From: Pseudomonas paralcaligenes
GTDB lineage: Bacteria > Pseudomonadota > Gammaproteobacteria > Pseudomonadales > Pseudomonadaceae
Assembly: GCF_019655855.1 (NCBI RefSeq)
Contig: NZ_BPFX01000002.1
Span: forward strand, 62,001 to 126,000
DNA length: 64,000 nucleotides
Reading direction: 5' to 3'
The translations under genes and the position numbers were made by a program. This document shows positions 49,526 to 56,581 of the stretch, in pieces. Below the pieces are notes generated by a model. The model ran no database searches, was not told the origin of the DNA, and saw nothing but the letters and a program-made list of their open reading frames with translations. Position 1 is the stretch's first letter. Each line of letters starts with the position of its first letter.

Positions 49526-50454
49526 GCCGGGACGGCTTCACCCTGCGGGCGGGCCACCGAGCACAGGCGCACGGAGTCGGCCAGCACTTCGATGGCCTTC
49601 GGCCGCGGGAAGCTGGCGCGCCAGGCGATGGCGACGGTGCGGAACGGCGCCGGCGCGCTGAGCGGGCGCACTTCGATCACGCCCGGCGCGTAGTGGTGGC
49701 TGTCCACCGCCGAGAACGGCAGGATCGAGATGCCCAGGCCGGAGGCGACCATGTGGCGGATGGTCTCCAGCGAGCTGGACTCCACCGTGGTGTGCTTGGC
49801 CGCGTCGTCGCCGCCCTTGCGCAACGACGGGCAGGCTTCCAGCACCTGGTCGCGGAAGCAGTGGCCCTCGCCGAGCAGCAGCAGGCTCTTGTCGTTGAGC
49901 AGCTCCTTGTCGATGGTCTCGCGCTCGGCCCAGGGGTGGCCGGCCGGCAGCAGGGCGTAGAACGGCTCGTCGTACAGCGGCTTGGTCAGCACGTCGGCTT
50001 CCTGGAACGGCAGGGCGATGATGATCGCGTCCAGCTCGCCGGTGCGCAGCTTGTCGCGCAGCACGTGGGTGAAGTTTTCCTCGATGTACAGCGGCATCTG
50101 CGGGGCGACCCGGTGCAGCTGCGGGATCAGGTGGGGGAACAGGTACGGGCCGACGGTGTAGATGGCGCCGATCTTCAGCGGCGCGGCCAGCTGGTTCTTG
50201 CCGGCCTGGGCCAGCTCGCGGATGCCCTGGGCCTGCTCCAGCACCTTCTGCGCCTGGGTGACGATGCCCTCGCCGACCGGGGTCAGGCGCACCGCGCTCT
50301 TGCTGCGCTCGAAGATGAGCACGCCCAACTCGTCCTCCAGCTTCTTCACGCCGACCGACAGGGTCGGCTGGCTGACGTGGCAACGCTCGGCGGCACGCCC
50401 GAAGTGCTGCTCCTGGGCGAGGGTGACGATGTAGCGCAGTTCGGTGAGGGTCAT
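49522..50454 (-). CDS. oxyR: Hydrogen-peroxide-sensing regulator OxyR
   Basis: A 310-residue LysR-type regulator, exactly the Pseudomonas OxyR length. The HTH is in LAQEQHFGRAAERCHVSQPT with LSVGVKKLEDELGVLIFERS. The redox pair is visible as GEGHCFRDQVLEACPSL, with the two Cys nine residues apart, matching Cys199 and Cys208 of the family. Peroxide oxidises them to a disulfide and switches on katA-, katB- and ahp-type genes. The start at 50454 (MTLTELRYIVTL) is canonical; a longer frame adds 24 residues from the REP region. It overlaps recG by ATGA. A GTAGGGCGGG-type REP lies 97 bp upstream of the start. Confidence 0.97.
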   Translation of the reverse strand: MTLTELRYIVTLAQEQHFGRAAERCHVSQPTLSVGVKKLEDELGVLIFERSKSAVRLTPVGEGIVTQAQKVLEQAQGIRELAQAGKNQLAAPLKIGAIYTVGPYLFPHLIPQLHRVAPQMPLYIEENFTHVLRDKLRTGELDAIIIALPFQEADVLTKPLYDEPFYALLPAGHPWAERETIDKELLNDKSLLLLGEGHCFRDQVLEACPSLRKGGDDAAKHTTVESSSLETIRHMVASGLGISILPFSAVDSHHYAPGVIEVRPLSAPAPFRTVAIAWRASFPRPKAIEVLADSVRLCSVARPQGEAVPA

Positions 50455-50550
50455 AGGTAAATTCCATTGAGACGCGGCCAAGCATAGCGGCTGCATTCGA
50501 TGGAACCAAGGCTGGCAACGGGCCAAGCGTGGGAAGCTTCTGCTGGCGCG

Positions 50551-50586
50551 GTAGGGCGGGTTAAACCGCGGGTTTCACCCGCCCTA
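50551..50586. repeat. REP inverted unit (GTAGGGCGGG family)
   Basis: GTAGGGCGGGTTAAACC faces GGGTTTCACCCGCCCTAC within 36 bp, with almost no spacer. It is the same family as the RAYT-flanking repeats. It lies between the oxyR upstream region and the tonB terminator. Confidence 0.88.
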
Positions 50587-50591
50587 CACGG

Positions 50592-50634
50592 AAAAACGCC
50601 GCGGCTCCGGTAAGGGAGTCGCGGCGTGTTTTCA
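50592..50634 (-). terminator. Intrinsic terminator of the exbB-exbD-tonB operon
   Basis: ACGCCGCGGCTCC (50596-50608) pairs with GGGAGTCGCGGCGT (50614-50627), with one G-T pair. T-rich sequence lies on both sides (A-tract 50592-50596 for the minus strand, GTTTT on the plus strand), so it may work in both directions. It is 20 bp beyond the tonB stop. Confidence 0.85.
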
Positions 50635-50653
50635 TCCGGGCTTCGGTTGCCCG

Positions 50654-51358
50654 TCAGCGCCTGTCCAGCGAGTAGACGAAGGGCGCGACGATCTCCAGCT
50701 GGCCGTTCTGCAGCATGTCCGCCGGGGGCGGCGGCAGCGGCTGGGCGCGGCGGATCATTTCCAGGGTGGCGCGGTCCAGCGAGGCGCTGCCGGACTTGCC
50801 CACCAGCGAGTAGGACAGCACCTTGCCGTTGGCATCGAGCACGAAGCGCAGGCGGTTGACCCCTTCGAAACCGCGGCGGCGGGCGTCTTCCGGGTAGCGC
50901 TTGTACTTCGCCAGGTGGCCGAGCAGGGTGCTCTGCCAGCTCACCTGCGCCTGGGTCGGCGCGCTGACCGGGGCCTTCTGCGGCGCGGCGGCCTTCTCGT
51001 CGCGGGCGACCACCGGGGCCTCTTCCTGCGGCGGCCTGATCTCAGGCTCCGGCGGCTTGGGCTGCGGCGGCTTCGGCTTGGGTTTCGGCTTCGGCTTGAC
51101 GATGGCGATCTTCGGCTTGGGCGCTTCCACCACCTTCGGCAGTTCCGGCTCGTCCGGCTCGACCACCGGTTGCGGCGGCGGAGGCGGCGGCTCGACCGGA
51201 GCCACCAGCGGCTCCAGTTCGATCATCATCGCCGCCGGCGGCACCTGCATCGGCTCGACCTTGGGATTGAGCCGCGCGATCAGGTACAGGCCGACGTGCA
51301 GCCCGGCCGCGATCATCAGGGCGATGGCCCAGATCGGTATGCGTCGCGATTGGCTCAT
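50654..51358 (-). CDS. tonB: TonB energy-transduction protein
   Basis: A 234-residue TonB. One N-terminal membrane helix (IPIWAIALMIAAGLHVGLYL) carries the conserved His. A long Pro-rich spacer (about residues 40-125, with alternating Pro-Glu and Pro-Lys stretches such as KPKPKPKPKPPQPKPPEP) spans the periplasm. The C-terminal domain has KYKRYPEDARRRGFEGVNRL (YP motif) and GSASLDRATLEMIRRAQPLP. With ExbB and ExbD it drives uptake through outer-membrane TonB-dependent receptors. Its ATG overlaps the exbD stop (ATGA), and a strong terminator follows. It is the tonB of a complete exbBD-tonB operon, distinct from any tonB genes elsewhere. Confidence 0.96.
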   Translation of the reverse strand: MSQSRRIPIWAIALMIAAGLHVGLYLIARLNPKVEPMQVPPAAMMIELEPLVAPVEPPPPPPQPVVEPDEPELPKVVEAPKPKIAIVKPKPKPKPKPPQPKPPEPEIRPPQEEAPVVARDEKAAAPQKAPVSAPTQAQVSWQSTLLGHLAKYKRYPEDARRRGFEGVNRLRFVLDANGKVLSYSLVGKSGSASLDRATLEMIRRAQPLPPPPADMLQNGQLEIVAPFVYSLDRR

Positions 51359-51780
51359 TGCGCTCCGACCGTTTCCAGGCCCACCAGGCCGATCTTCAGG
51401 TAGCCGGCACCGCGCAGGTTGTCCATCACGCGCATCAGCTCTTCGTACTGCACGCCCTTGTCGCCGCGGACGAAGATGGTCTTGTCCTTGTCGCCGCTGG
51501 TGCGCTGGTCCAGCGCGGCGCCGAGCTTGGCCGGCTCGACCTGCTCGTTGTCGAGGAACAGGGCGCTGTCTTCCTTGATGCTCAGGTAGATCGGCTTGTC
51601 CGGGCGCGGTGCCGGCTTGGCGGTGGACGCCGGCAGATCGATCTTCACGTCCACGGTGGCCAGCGGGGCGGCCACCATGAAGATGATCAGCAGCACCAGC
51701 ATCACGTCGATGAACGGCGTGACGTTGATCTCGTGGTTTTCCTGGAGGTCGTCACCGCCCTCGTGCAGATGCAGGCTCAT
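51355..51780 (-). CDS. exbD: ExbD biopolymer transport protein
   Basis: A 141-residue inner-membrane protein with one N-terminal helix. The conserved INVTPFIDVMLVLLIIFMVA contains the essential membrane aspartate (VTPFIDV). The periplasmic part includes IYLSIKEDSALFLDNEQVEP. It forms the proton-using motor with ExbB. It lies between exbB (3-bp gap) and tonB (ATGA overlap), all on the minus strand. Confidence 0.96.
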   Translation of the reverse strand: MSLHLHEGGDDLQENHEINVTPFIDVMLVLLIIFMVAAPLATVDVKIDLPASTAKPAPRPDKPIYLSIKEDSALFLDNEQVEPAKLGAALDQRTSGDKDKTIFVRGDKGVQYEELMRVMDNLRGAGYLKIGLVGLETVGAQ

Positions 51781-51783
51781 GGA

Positions 51784-52872
51784 TCAGCCCACCTTGGCGA
51801 TCGGAGCCTGGGCGCGCTCGCCGGCCGGCTGGTCTAGGTCGCGGCTGACCAGCAGCAGCACTTGGGCCGAGGCGTCGGCGACCTGGGCCTTGTAACTGGC
51901 GATGGAGCGGGCGAACACGTTGTAGATGATCACGGCCGGGATCGCCGCGACCAGGCCCAGGGCGGTGGCCAGCAGGGCCTCGGCGATACCGGGGGCCACG
52001 ACCGCCAGGTTGGTGGTCTGCGATTTGGCGATGCCGATGAAGCTGTTCATGATGCCCCATACGGTGCCGAACAGACCGACGAACGGGGCGGTGGAACCGA
52101 TGGTGGCGAGCACGCCGGTGCCCTGGCTCATCTTGCGGCCGCTGGCGGCGACCAGGCGCTCCAGGCGGAAGCTGACGCGCTCCTTGATGCCTTCCTTCTC
52201 GCGGCAGCCGGCCGACAGGCGCAGCTCTTCGCGGGCGTCCTCGATCAGGGTGGCGCTGAAGCTGTGCTTGGCGTGGGCCTGCTCGGCGGCCTGGTTCAGG
52301 CTGCGCGCGCCCTTCAGGTCGCCCAGCTCGCGCTGCAGGCGGCGGCGGCCGATCAGCAGCTCCAGGCCCTTGGCGATCCACACGGTCCAGGTGAGGATGG
52401 AGGCCAGCACCAGGCCGATCATCACGCTCTTCACCACCTTGTCGGCGTTGTTGTACATGCCCATCGGCGACAGGTCGTGGAGGATGGCGTTGTCGCCTTC
52501 GACCAGCTCGTTGCCGGTGGCCGGCTCGTCGACGGCCAGCAGCAGCTGCTCGGCTTCGGGGCCGGTGATGCCGTTCTGCTGCAGGAACTCCTGCTTGGTG
52601 GCTTCGATCTGCTCCGAGGTGGCCTCGGCGCCCAGTGCCGCCAGCCTGGCCTTCAGTGCTTCGGCCTGGGAAGGCTGGGCTGCGGCGGGGATCGCCTCGC
52701 CGGCGATCGGAGCGGCGGTGGTCTCGGTCGCTACGGCCGGCTGCTCCTGGACGGCGGCGGGCGCCGCGGGCGTGACCTCTTCGGCATGGCCGCCGAGCGG
52801 CAGCAGCAGGCCGAACAGCAGGGCCGCGAGAGGCAGACGGGAGGATTGTGTGCGGAGAGCGTTACGATTCAT
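51784..52872 (-). CDS. exbB: ExbB biopolymer transport protein, long type
   Basis: A 362-residue ExbB. It starts with a signal-like segment ([20 protein letters not shown]) and has a long Ala/Glu/Pro-rich periplasmic N-terminus (to about residue 140) before the first membrane helix ([21 protein letters not shown]). The conserved core is [20 protein letters not shown] and [20 protein letters not shown]. The N-terminal extension, about 100 residues longer than enteric ExbB, is the long variant typical of Pseudomonas. ExbB oligomers form the proton channel that energises TonB. It is first in the operon; an AT-rich region (52930-52985) lies upstream, but no convincing Fur box was found. Confidence 0.94.
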   Translation of the reverse strand: MNRNALRTQSSRLPLAALLFGLLLPLGGHAEEVTPAAPAAVQEQPAVATETTAAPIAGEAIPAAAQPSQAEALKARLAALGAEATSEQIEATKQEFLQQNGITGPEAEQLLLAVDEPATGNELVEGDNAILHDLSPMGMYNNADKVVKSVMIGLVLASILTWTVWIAKGLELLIGRRRLQRELGDLKGARSLNQAAEQAHAKHSFSATLIEDAREELRLSAGCREKEGIKERVSFRLERLVAASGRKMSQGTGVLATIGSTAPFVGLFGTVWGIMNSFIGIAKSQTTNLAVVAPGIAEALLATALGLVAAIPAVIIYNVFARSIASYKAQVADASAQVLLLVSRDLDQPAGERAQAPIAKVG

Positions 52873-53059
52873 GCTGGCCGGACCTAAGTGGGGTGTGCAC
52901 TGGGCGGGACCCTTTCGGGTGGCTCCCGCTAAAAAAGGCCAGCATTATTGCAAGTAATTCTTGTTTATGAAAGTAACGATGTAACCTTTCTGCACAGCCG
53001 TTGTCCGTGACGTCCTTCCCGGACCGGCCGGTCCGTTTCCTGTTTTCGAGGTGTTATCC

Positions 53060-53914
53060 ATGTCCAAGAGCCTGATGATCGTCGGTTGCGGCGATGTCGG
53101 CAGCCGTCTGGCGCGTCGTGCGCTGGCCCTCGGCTGGACCGTCCACGGCCTGCGGCGCGATGTCGCAGCCCTGCCTGCCGGCGTGCTGCCGGTGGCCGCC
53201 GATCTGGAGCGGGCCGAGTGTCCGCCGGCCTGGCCGGTCGCCGGGCCGGACTATCTGGTGTACTGCGCCGCCGCCACCCGCCACGACGAGGCGGGCTATC
53301 GCAGCGCCTATGTCGACGGCCTGCGCCATGTCCTGGGCTGGTTGGCTGAGCGCGGCCAGCGGCCGCGGCGCCTGCTGTTCGTGTCCAGCAGCGGGGTATA
53401 TGCCCAGCAGCAGGGCGAGTGGATCGACGAGGATTCGCCCGCCGAGGCGGAAAGCTATTCCGGCCGGGTGATGGTCGAGGCCGAGCGCCTGGCGCTGGAC
53501 AGCGGCCTGCCGGCGACCCTGGTGCGCCTCACCGGCATCTATGGCCCGGGCCGCGAATGGCTGCTCGGCCAGGTGCGCCAGGGTTACCGGGTGGCCAGCG
53601 AGCCGCCGTTGTACGCCAACCGCATCCACGCCGAGGACGCCGCCGGGCTGCTGGCCTTCCTGCTGGCGGCGGACGCCGGAGGACGGCCGCTGGCCGACTG
53701 CTACCTGGGCGTGGACGATGCGCCGGCGCCGCTGCACGAGGTGGTCGGCTGGCTGCGCGAGCGCCTGGGCGTCGAGCACTGGGCTGAGGAGCAGAGCGTG
53801 CGCCGCGCCGGTAGCAAGCGCTGCAGCAACGCCCGCGCCCGCGCGCTCGGCTGGGTGCCGCAGTACCCCAGCTACCGCGAAGGCTACGCGGCGGTGCTGG
53901 AAGGCCGCGACTGA
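53060..53914 (+). CDS. NAD(P)-binding SDR/epimerase-like protein (YeeZ-type)
   Basis: A 284-residue extended-SDR-fold protein. The Rossmann motif is IVGCGDVGSRLARRALALGW. The conserved YeeZ-like segments FVSSSGVYAQQQGEWIDEDS, VEAERLALDSGLPATLVRLT and GIYGPGREWLLGQVRQG resemble nucleotide-sugar epimerases. The usual catalytic YxxxK is not obvious, since the region reads YSGRVMVEAE. Thus it may bind NAD(P)H without typical epimerase chemistry. The ATG at 53060 has GAGGT upstream; a GTG nine bases earlier is in frame but poorly placed. The stop overlaps the next AraC gene by one base (TGATG), indicating coupling. Confidence 0.88.
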   Translation: MSKSLMIVGCGDVGSRLARRALALGWTVHGLRRDVAALPAGVLPVAADLERAECPPAWPVAGPDYLVYCAAATRHDEAGYRSAYVDGLRHVLGWLAERGQRPRRLLFVSSSGVYAQQQGEWIDEDSPAEAESYSGRVMVEAERLALDSGLPATLVRLTGIYGPGREWLLGQVRQGYRVASEPPLYANRIHAEDAAGLLAFLLAADAGGRPLADCYLGVDDAPAPLHEVVGWLRERLGVEHWAEEQSVRRAGSKRCSNARARALGWVPQYPSYREGYAAVLEGRD

Positions 53915-54714
53915 TGGAGGCCAACCGCCTGCTGGCCCGGCCCTGGCTGCCCGGGGTGGAGCTGTTCCACGCCGACTTCTCCGGCCAGCAGTTCGGCCGG
54001 CACAGCCACGACGCCTTCGCCGTCGGCGCGATCCTCCAGGGCGTGGGCGGCTACCTTTGCCGCGGCGCCCGCCATGCGCTGCCCGCCGGCACCTTGTCGC
54101 TGATGAACCCGGAGGAACCGCATACCGGCCATGCCGAGTCGGAGCGCCTGGTCTACCGCATGCTCTACGTCGAGGAAGCGCGCCTGCCGGTCCTGCTGGG
54201 GCGCAAGCGCCTGCCGGGCGGCTTCCGCGAGCTCAATCCGGCCGACGACGGCCAGGTGGCGGCGGGCCTGGCGCGCCTGGCTGCGGAGTTCGAGCGCGGC
54301 GACGCGCTGGTGCTGGAAGCGGAGCTGCTGGAGGTGCTGGAGCGGGTGTTCGTGCGCCACGGCGGCCTGCCGGAGGCGGCCCCGGCGCCCCGCGATGGCG
54401 GCACGACCGCGCGCCTGCGCGAGTACCTGGAGGCGCACTACGCCGAGTCGGTCAGCCTGGAACAGCTCGCCGGCCTGGTGCAGCGCCATCCGCGCCACCT
54501 GATCGAGGCCTTCCGCCGCGCCTACGGCGTGCCGCCGCACACCTACCTGCTGCAGCGCCGCGTGCGCGAGGCCAAGCGCCTGCTGCTGGATGGCCAGGCG
54601 CCGCTGGACGTGGCGCTGGCCCTGGGTTTCTACGACCAGGCGCACTTCGGCAGCACCTTCAAGCGCTTCACCGGGGTCAGCCCGGGACGTTTCCGCACCG
54701 CCGCCGCGACCTGA
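53914..54714 (+). CDS. AraC-family regulator of the adjacent LysE exporter
   Basis: A 266-residue AraC regulator with an N-terminal cupin-like sensor (VELFHADFSGQQFGRHSHDA, with LSLMNPEEPHTGHAE and YRMLYVEEA typical of the AraC_binding type). The C-terminal DNA-binding domain has SVSLEQLAGLVQRHPRHLIE and PLDVALALGFYDQAHFGSTF, ending FKRFTGVSPGRFRTA. The sensor often binds amino acids or related compounds. Immediately downstream (63 bp) is a LysE-type exporter, a common AraC-LysE arrangement in which the regulator activates the exporter gene. The start overlaps the preceding epimerase-like gene. Confidence 0.93.
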   Translation: MEANRLLARPWLPGVELFHADFSGQQFGRHSHDAFAVGAILQGVGGYLCRGARHALPAGTLSLMNPEEPHTGHAESERLVYRMLYVEEARLPVLLGRKRLPGGFRELNPADDGQVAAGLARLAAEFERGDALVLEAELLEVLERVFVRHGGLPEAAPAPRDGGTTARLREYLEAHYAESVSLEQLAGLVQRHPRHLIEAFRRAYGVPPHTYLLQRRVREAKRLLLDGQAPLDVALALGFYDQAHFGSTFKRFTGVSPGRFRTAAAT

Positions 54715-54777
54715 GTTTCTTCCAAGACGGCGTCCACCGCCGCTATCGACACTGGCCCTCCGTTTTCGAGGAGGTCC

Positions 54778-55410
54778 GTGATCGTGTTCGCCCTGTTCCT
54801 GCTGGTGGCTGGTACCCATTTCGCCGCGCTGCTGTCGCCCGGCCCCGATTTCTTCCTGCTGCTGCGCGCGGCGCTGGTGCGCGGCCGCCGGCATGCGGAT
54901 GGCTGCGCGGCGGGCATCGCCACCGCCAACCTGCTGAGCATGGCGATGGTGCTGGCGCTGCTGGGCCTGGTGGCGTCGGTCGACGGACTCTGGTGGCGCC
55001 TGTTGCAGGGGGCCGGCGGGGCCTACTTCGTCTGGCTCGGCGGCCGCGCGCTGCTGGCCCGCCGGCGCCTCGACCTGCCGGACCGCCTGGAAACGGAGGT
55101 GCGCGGCTCCTGGCGCAGAGGTTTCGTCGAAGGGCTGCTGGCCAGCAGCTTCAATCCCAAGCTGCCGATCTTCTACGCCGGGCTGTTCGGCGTGCTGCGC
55201 GAGGCGGCCATGCCGGCCTGGGGGCTGGCCGCGAGCATGGCCTGGATGACCCTGGTGGTGCTGGGCTGGGACATGGCCCTGGTGCGCCTGCTCGGCCACC
55301 AGCGCTGGCGCGGCCGGCTGCAGCGGCGGGTGGCGCTGCTCGACCGGCTGTGCGGCGGCCTGTTGGCGGCGCTGGGGGTGTGGCTGCTGGCCGGGCTCGC
55401 GAGGTCGTGA
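54778..55410 (+). CDS. LysE-family exporter (GTG start)
   Basis: A 210-residue LysE/RhtB-type membrane exporter. The N-terminal HFAALLSPGPDFFLLLRAAL carries the SPGPDF signature, followed by GCAAGIATANLLSMAM and the middle motif FVEGLLASSFNPKLPIFYAG. About six hydrophobic segments are present. The start codon is GTG at 54778, supported by an ideal GAGGAGG 4-10 nt upstream. It is the last gene of an epimerase-like, AraC, LysE row and is presumably activated by the AraC protein. The substrate is unknown (amino acids or analogues in the family). Confidence 0.92.
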   Translation: MIVFALFLLVAGTHFAALLSPGPDFFLLLRAALVRGRRHADGCAAGIATANLLSMAMVLALLGLVASVDGLWWRLLQGAGGAYFVWLGGRALLARRRLDLPDRLETEVRGSWRRGFVEGLLASSFNPKLPIFYAGLFGVLREAAMPAWGLAASMAWMTLVVLGWDMALVRLLGHQRWRGRLQRRVALLDRLCGGLLAALGVWLLAGLARS

Positions 55411-55419
55411 ACGACGGGC

Positions 55420-56151
55420 TCAGTCGCGTTCCAGCAGCCAGGCCTGGCGGCCGGGGCGGTAGTCGGGGAACTCGTCGGCCGCGGCCCGGTTGACCGCTTC
55501 GAGGATGCGCAAGCGGTCGCCGTCGCGCTCGAACAGCCAGGACGCGCCCTGGTTGCCGAGCTGCAGCCACAGGCTGTCGCCCTCGGTCATCGAGGCGCAG
55601 TCGCCGGCCAGGCACAGAGCGTAGCGATCGGCGCCCGGCAGGCCCTCCAGGCGGCCGTCCGGATGGAACAGCACCAGGCCGCCACGGCCGACGCCTTCGC
55701 TGATCTTCCACTCGCCGCCGCCCAGGTAGGCGTCGTACAGCGCCCACTCGAAGCTGCTGCCGAGGAGCGCGCCGTTCTCGGCCTCGCGCTGCGGCCGGGC
55801 GAAGCGCTGTTCCGGGCCGTAGTTGTTGGCGTGCTGGACCAGTTCGTCGCCGCGCACTTCCAGTTCGTCCTGGTGGGCGTCCCGGTAGCTCACCTGCCAG
55901 CGACCGTTCTCGGTGGCTGCCAGGTCGCCCTGGGGCGTCTCGAAGCCGTTGCTGAACACGGCCTGGCCGCGCTGGCTGTCGACCCGCCATTCGAGGACCG
56001 GGCCATGGGCCAGCAGTGCCTCGTGCAGGGGGATGCCTTCGCGGGCGGCGTCGATGATGGGCTGGTTGATCCAGGTGCCGTCGGGGCTGCCGGGACCCGC
56101 GCAACCGGCCAGCAGGCCGGCGGCCAGGGCGATCAGGAGCGGATGGCGCAT
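55420..56151 (-). CDS. Lipoprotein of unknown function
   Basis: A 243-residue lipoprotein: the signal MRHPLLIALAAGLLAGC has a clear lipobox LLAGC, and the residue after Cys is Ala, consistent with outer-membrane sorting. The mature part is antiparent-beta-like with repeated Trp and Gly (GTWINQPII, GRWQVSYRDAHQDELEVRG, SLWLQLGNQGASWLFERDGD). No family is recognised. It follows ridA by 4 bp on the same strand, making a spoT-ridA-lipoprotein run. It is probably an envelope protein conserved in position in the P. aeruginosa group. It is convergent with the LysE exporter gene (9 bp between stops). Confidence 0.88.
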   Translation of the reverse strand: MRHPLLIALAAGLLAGCAGPGSPDGTWINQPIIDAAREGIPLHEALLAHGPVLEWRVDSQRGQAVFSNGFETPQGDLAATENGRWQVSYRDAHQDELEVRGDELVQHANNYGPEQRFARPQREAENGALLGSSFEWALYDAYLGGGEWKISEGVGRGGLVLFHPDGRLEGLPGADRYALCLAGDCASMTEGDSLWLQLGNQGASWLFERDGDRLRILEAVNRAAADEFPDYRPGRQAWLLERD

Positions 56152-56155
56152 GGGC

Positions 56156-56536
56156 TTACTCGAGGACCAGCACGCCGTCCATTTCCACCAGCGCGCCGCG
56201 CGGCAGGGCGGCCACGCCGATGGCGGCGCGGGCCGGGTAGGGCTGCTCGAAGTAGCGGCCCATGACTTCGTTGACCTTGGCGAAGTGGCTCAGGTCGGTG
56301 AGGAAGATGTTCAGCTTGACCACGTCCTTGAACGAGCCGCCGGCCGCCTCGATCACCGCCTTGAGGTTCTCGAACACCTGCACGGTCTGCTCCTCGAAGC
56401 CCTGCACCAGTTCCATGGTCTTCGGGTCCAGCGGGATCTGCCCGGACAGGTAGACGGTGTTGCCGGCCTTGATCGCCTGGGAGTAGGTGCCGATGGCGGC
56501 GGGGGCGTTGGGCGAGGTGATGACGGTCTTGCTCAT
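56156..56536 (-). CDS. ridA: RidA-family enamine/imine deaminase
   Basis: A 126-residue RidA protein. Family motifs are [54 protein letters not shown] (in parts) and [22 protein letters not shown] with the catalytic Arg in PARAAI. RidA hydrolyses reactive 2-aminoacrylate and other enamines made by PLP enzymes such as threonine dehydratase. It is encoded 45 bp after spoT in the same operon, as in other pseudomonads, and 4 bp before the lipoprotein gene. Cytosolic trimer by family. Confidence 0.95.
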   Translation of the reverse strand: MSKTVITSPNAPAAIGTYSQAIKAGNTVYLSGQIPLDPKTMELVQGFEEQTVQVFENLKAVIEAAGGSFKDVVKLNIFLTDLSHFAKVNEVMGRYFEQPYPARAAIGVAALPRGALVEMDGVLVLE

Positions 56537-56581
56537 GGGAACTCCGATTCCGGGGATTTGTTGTTCTGCGGTGGCGCGCCC

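Noticed and set aside
52951..52963. CAAGTAATTCTTG upstream of exbB as a Fur box
   Set aside because: Aligned to the 19-bp Fur consensus it matches only about 9 positions, which is not convincing although iron control of exbB would be expected.
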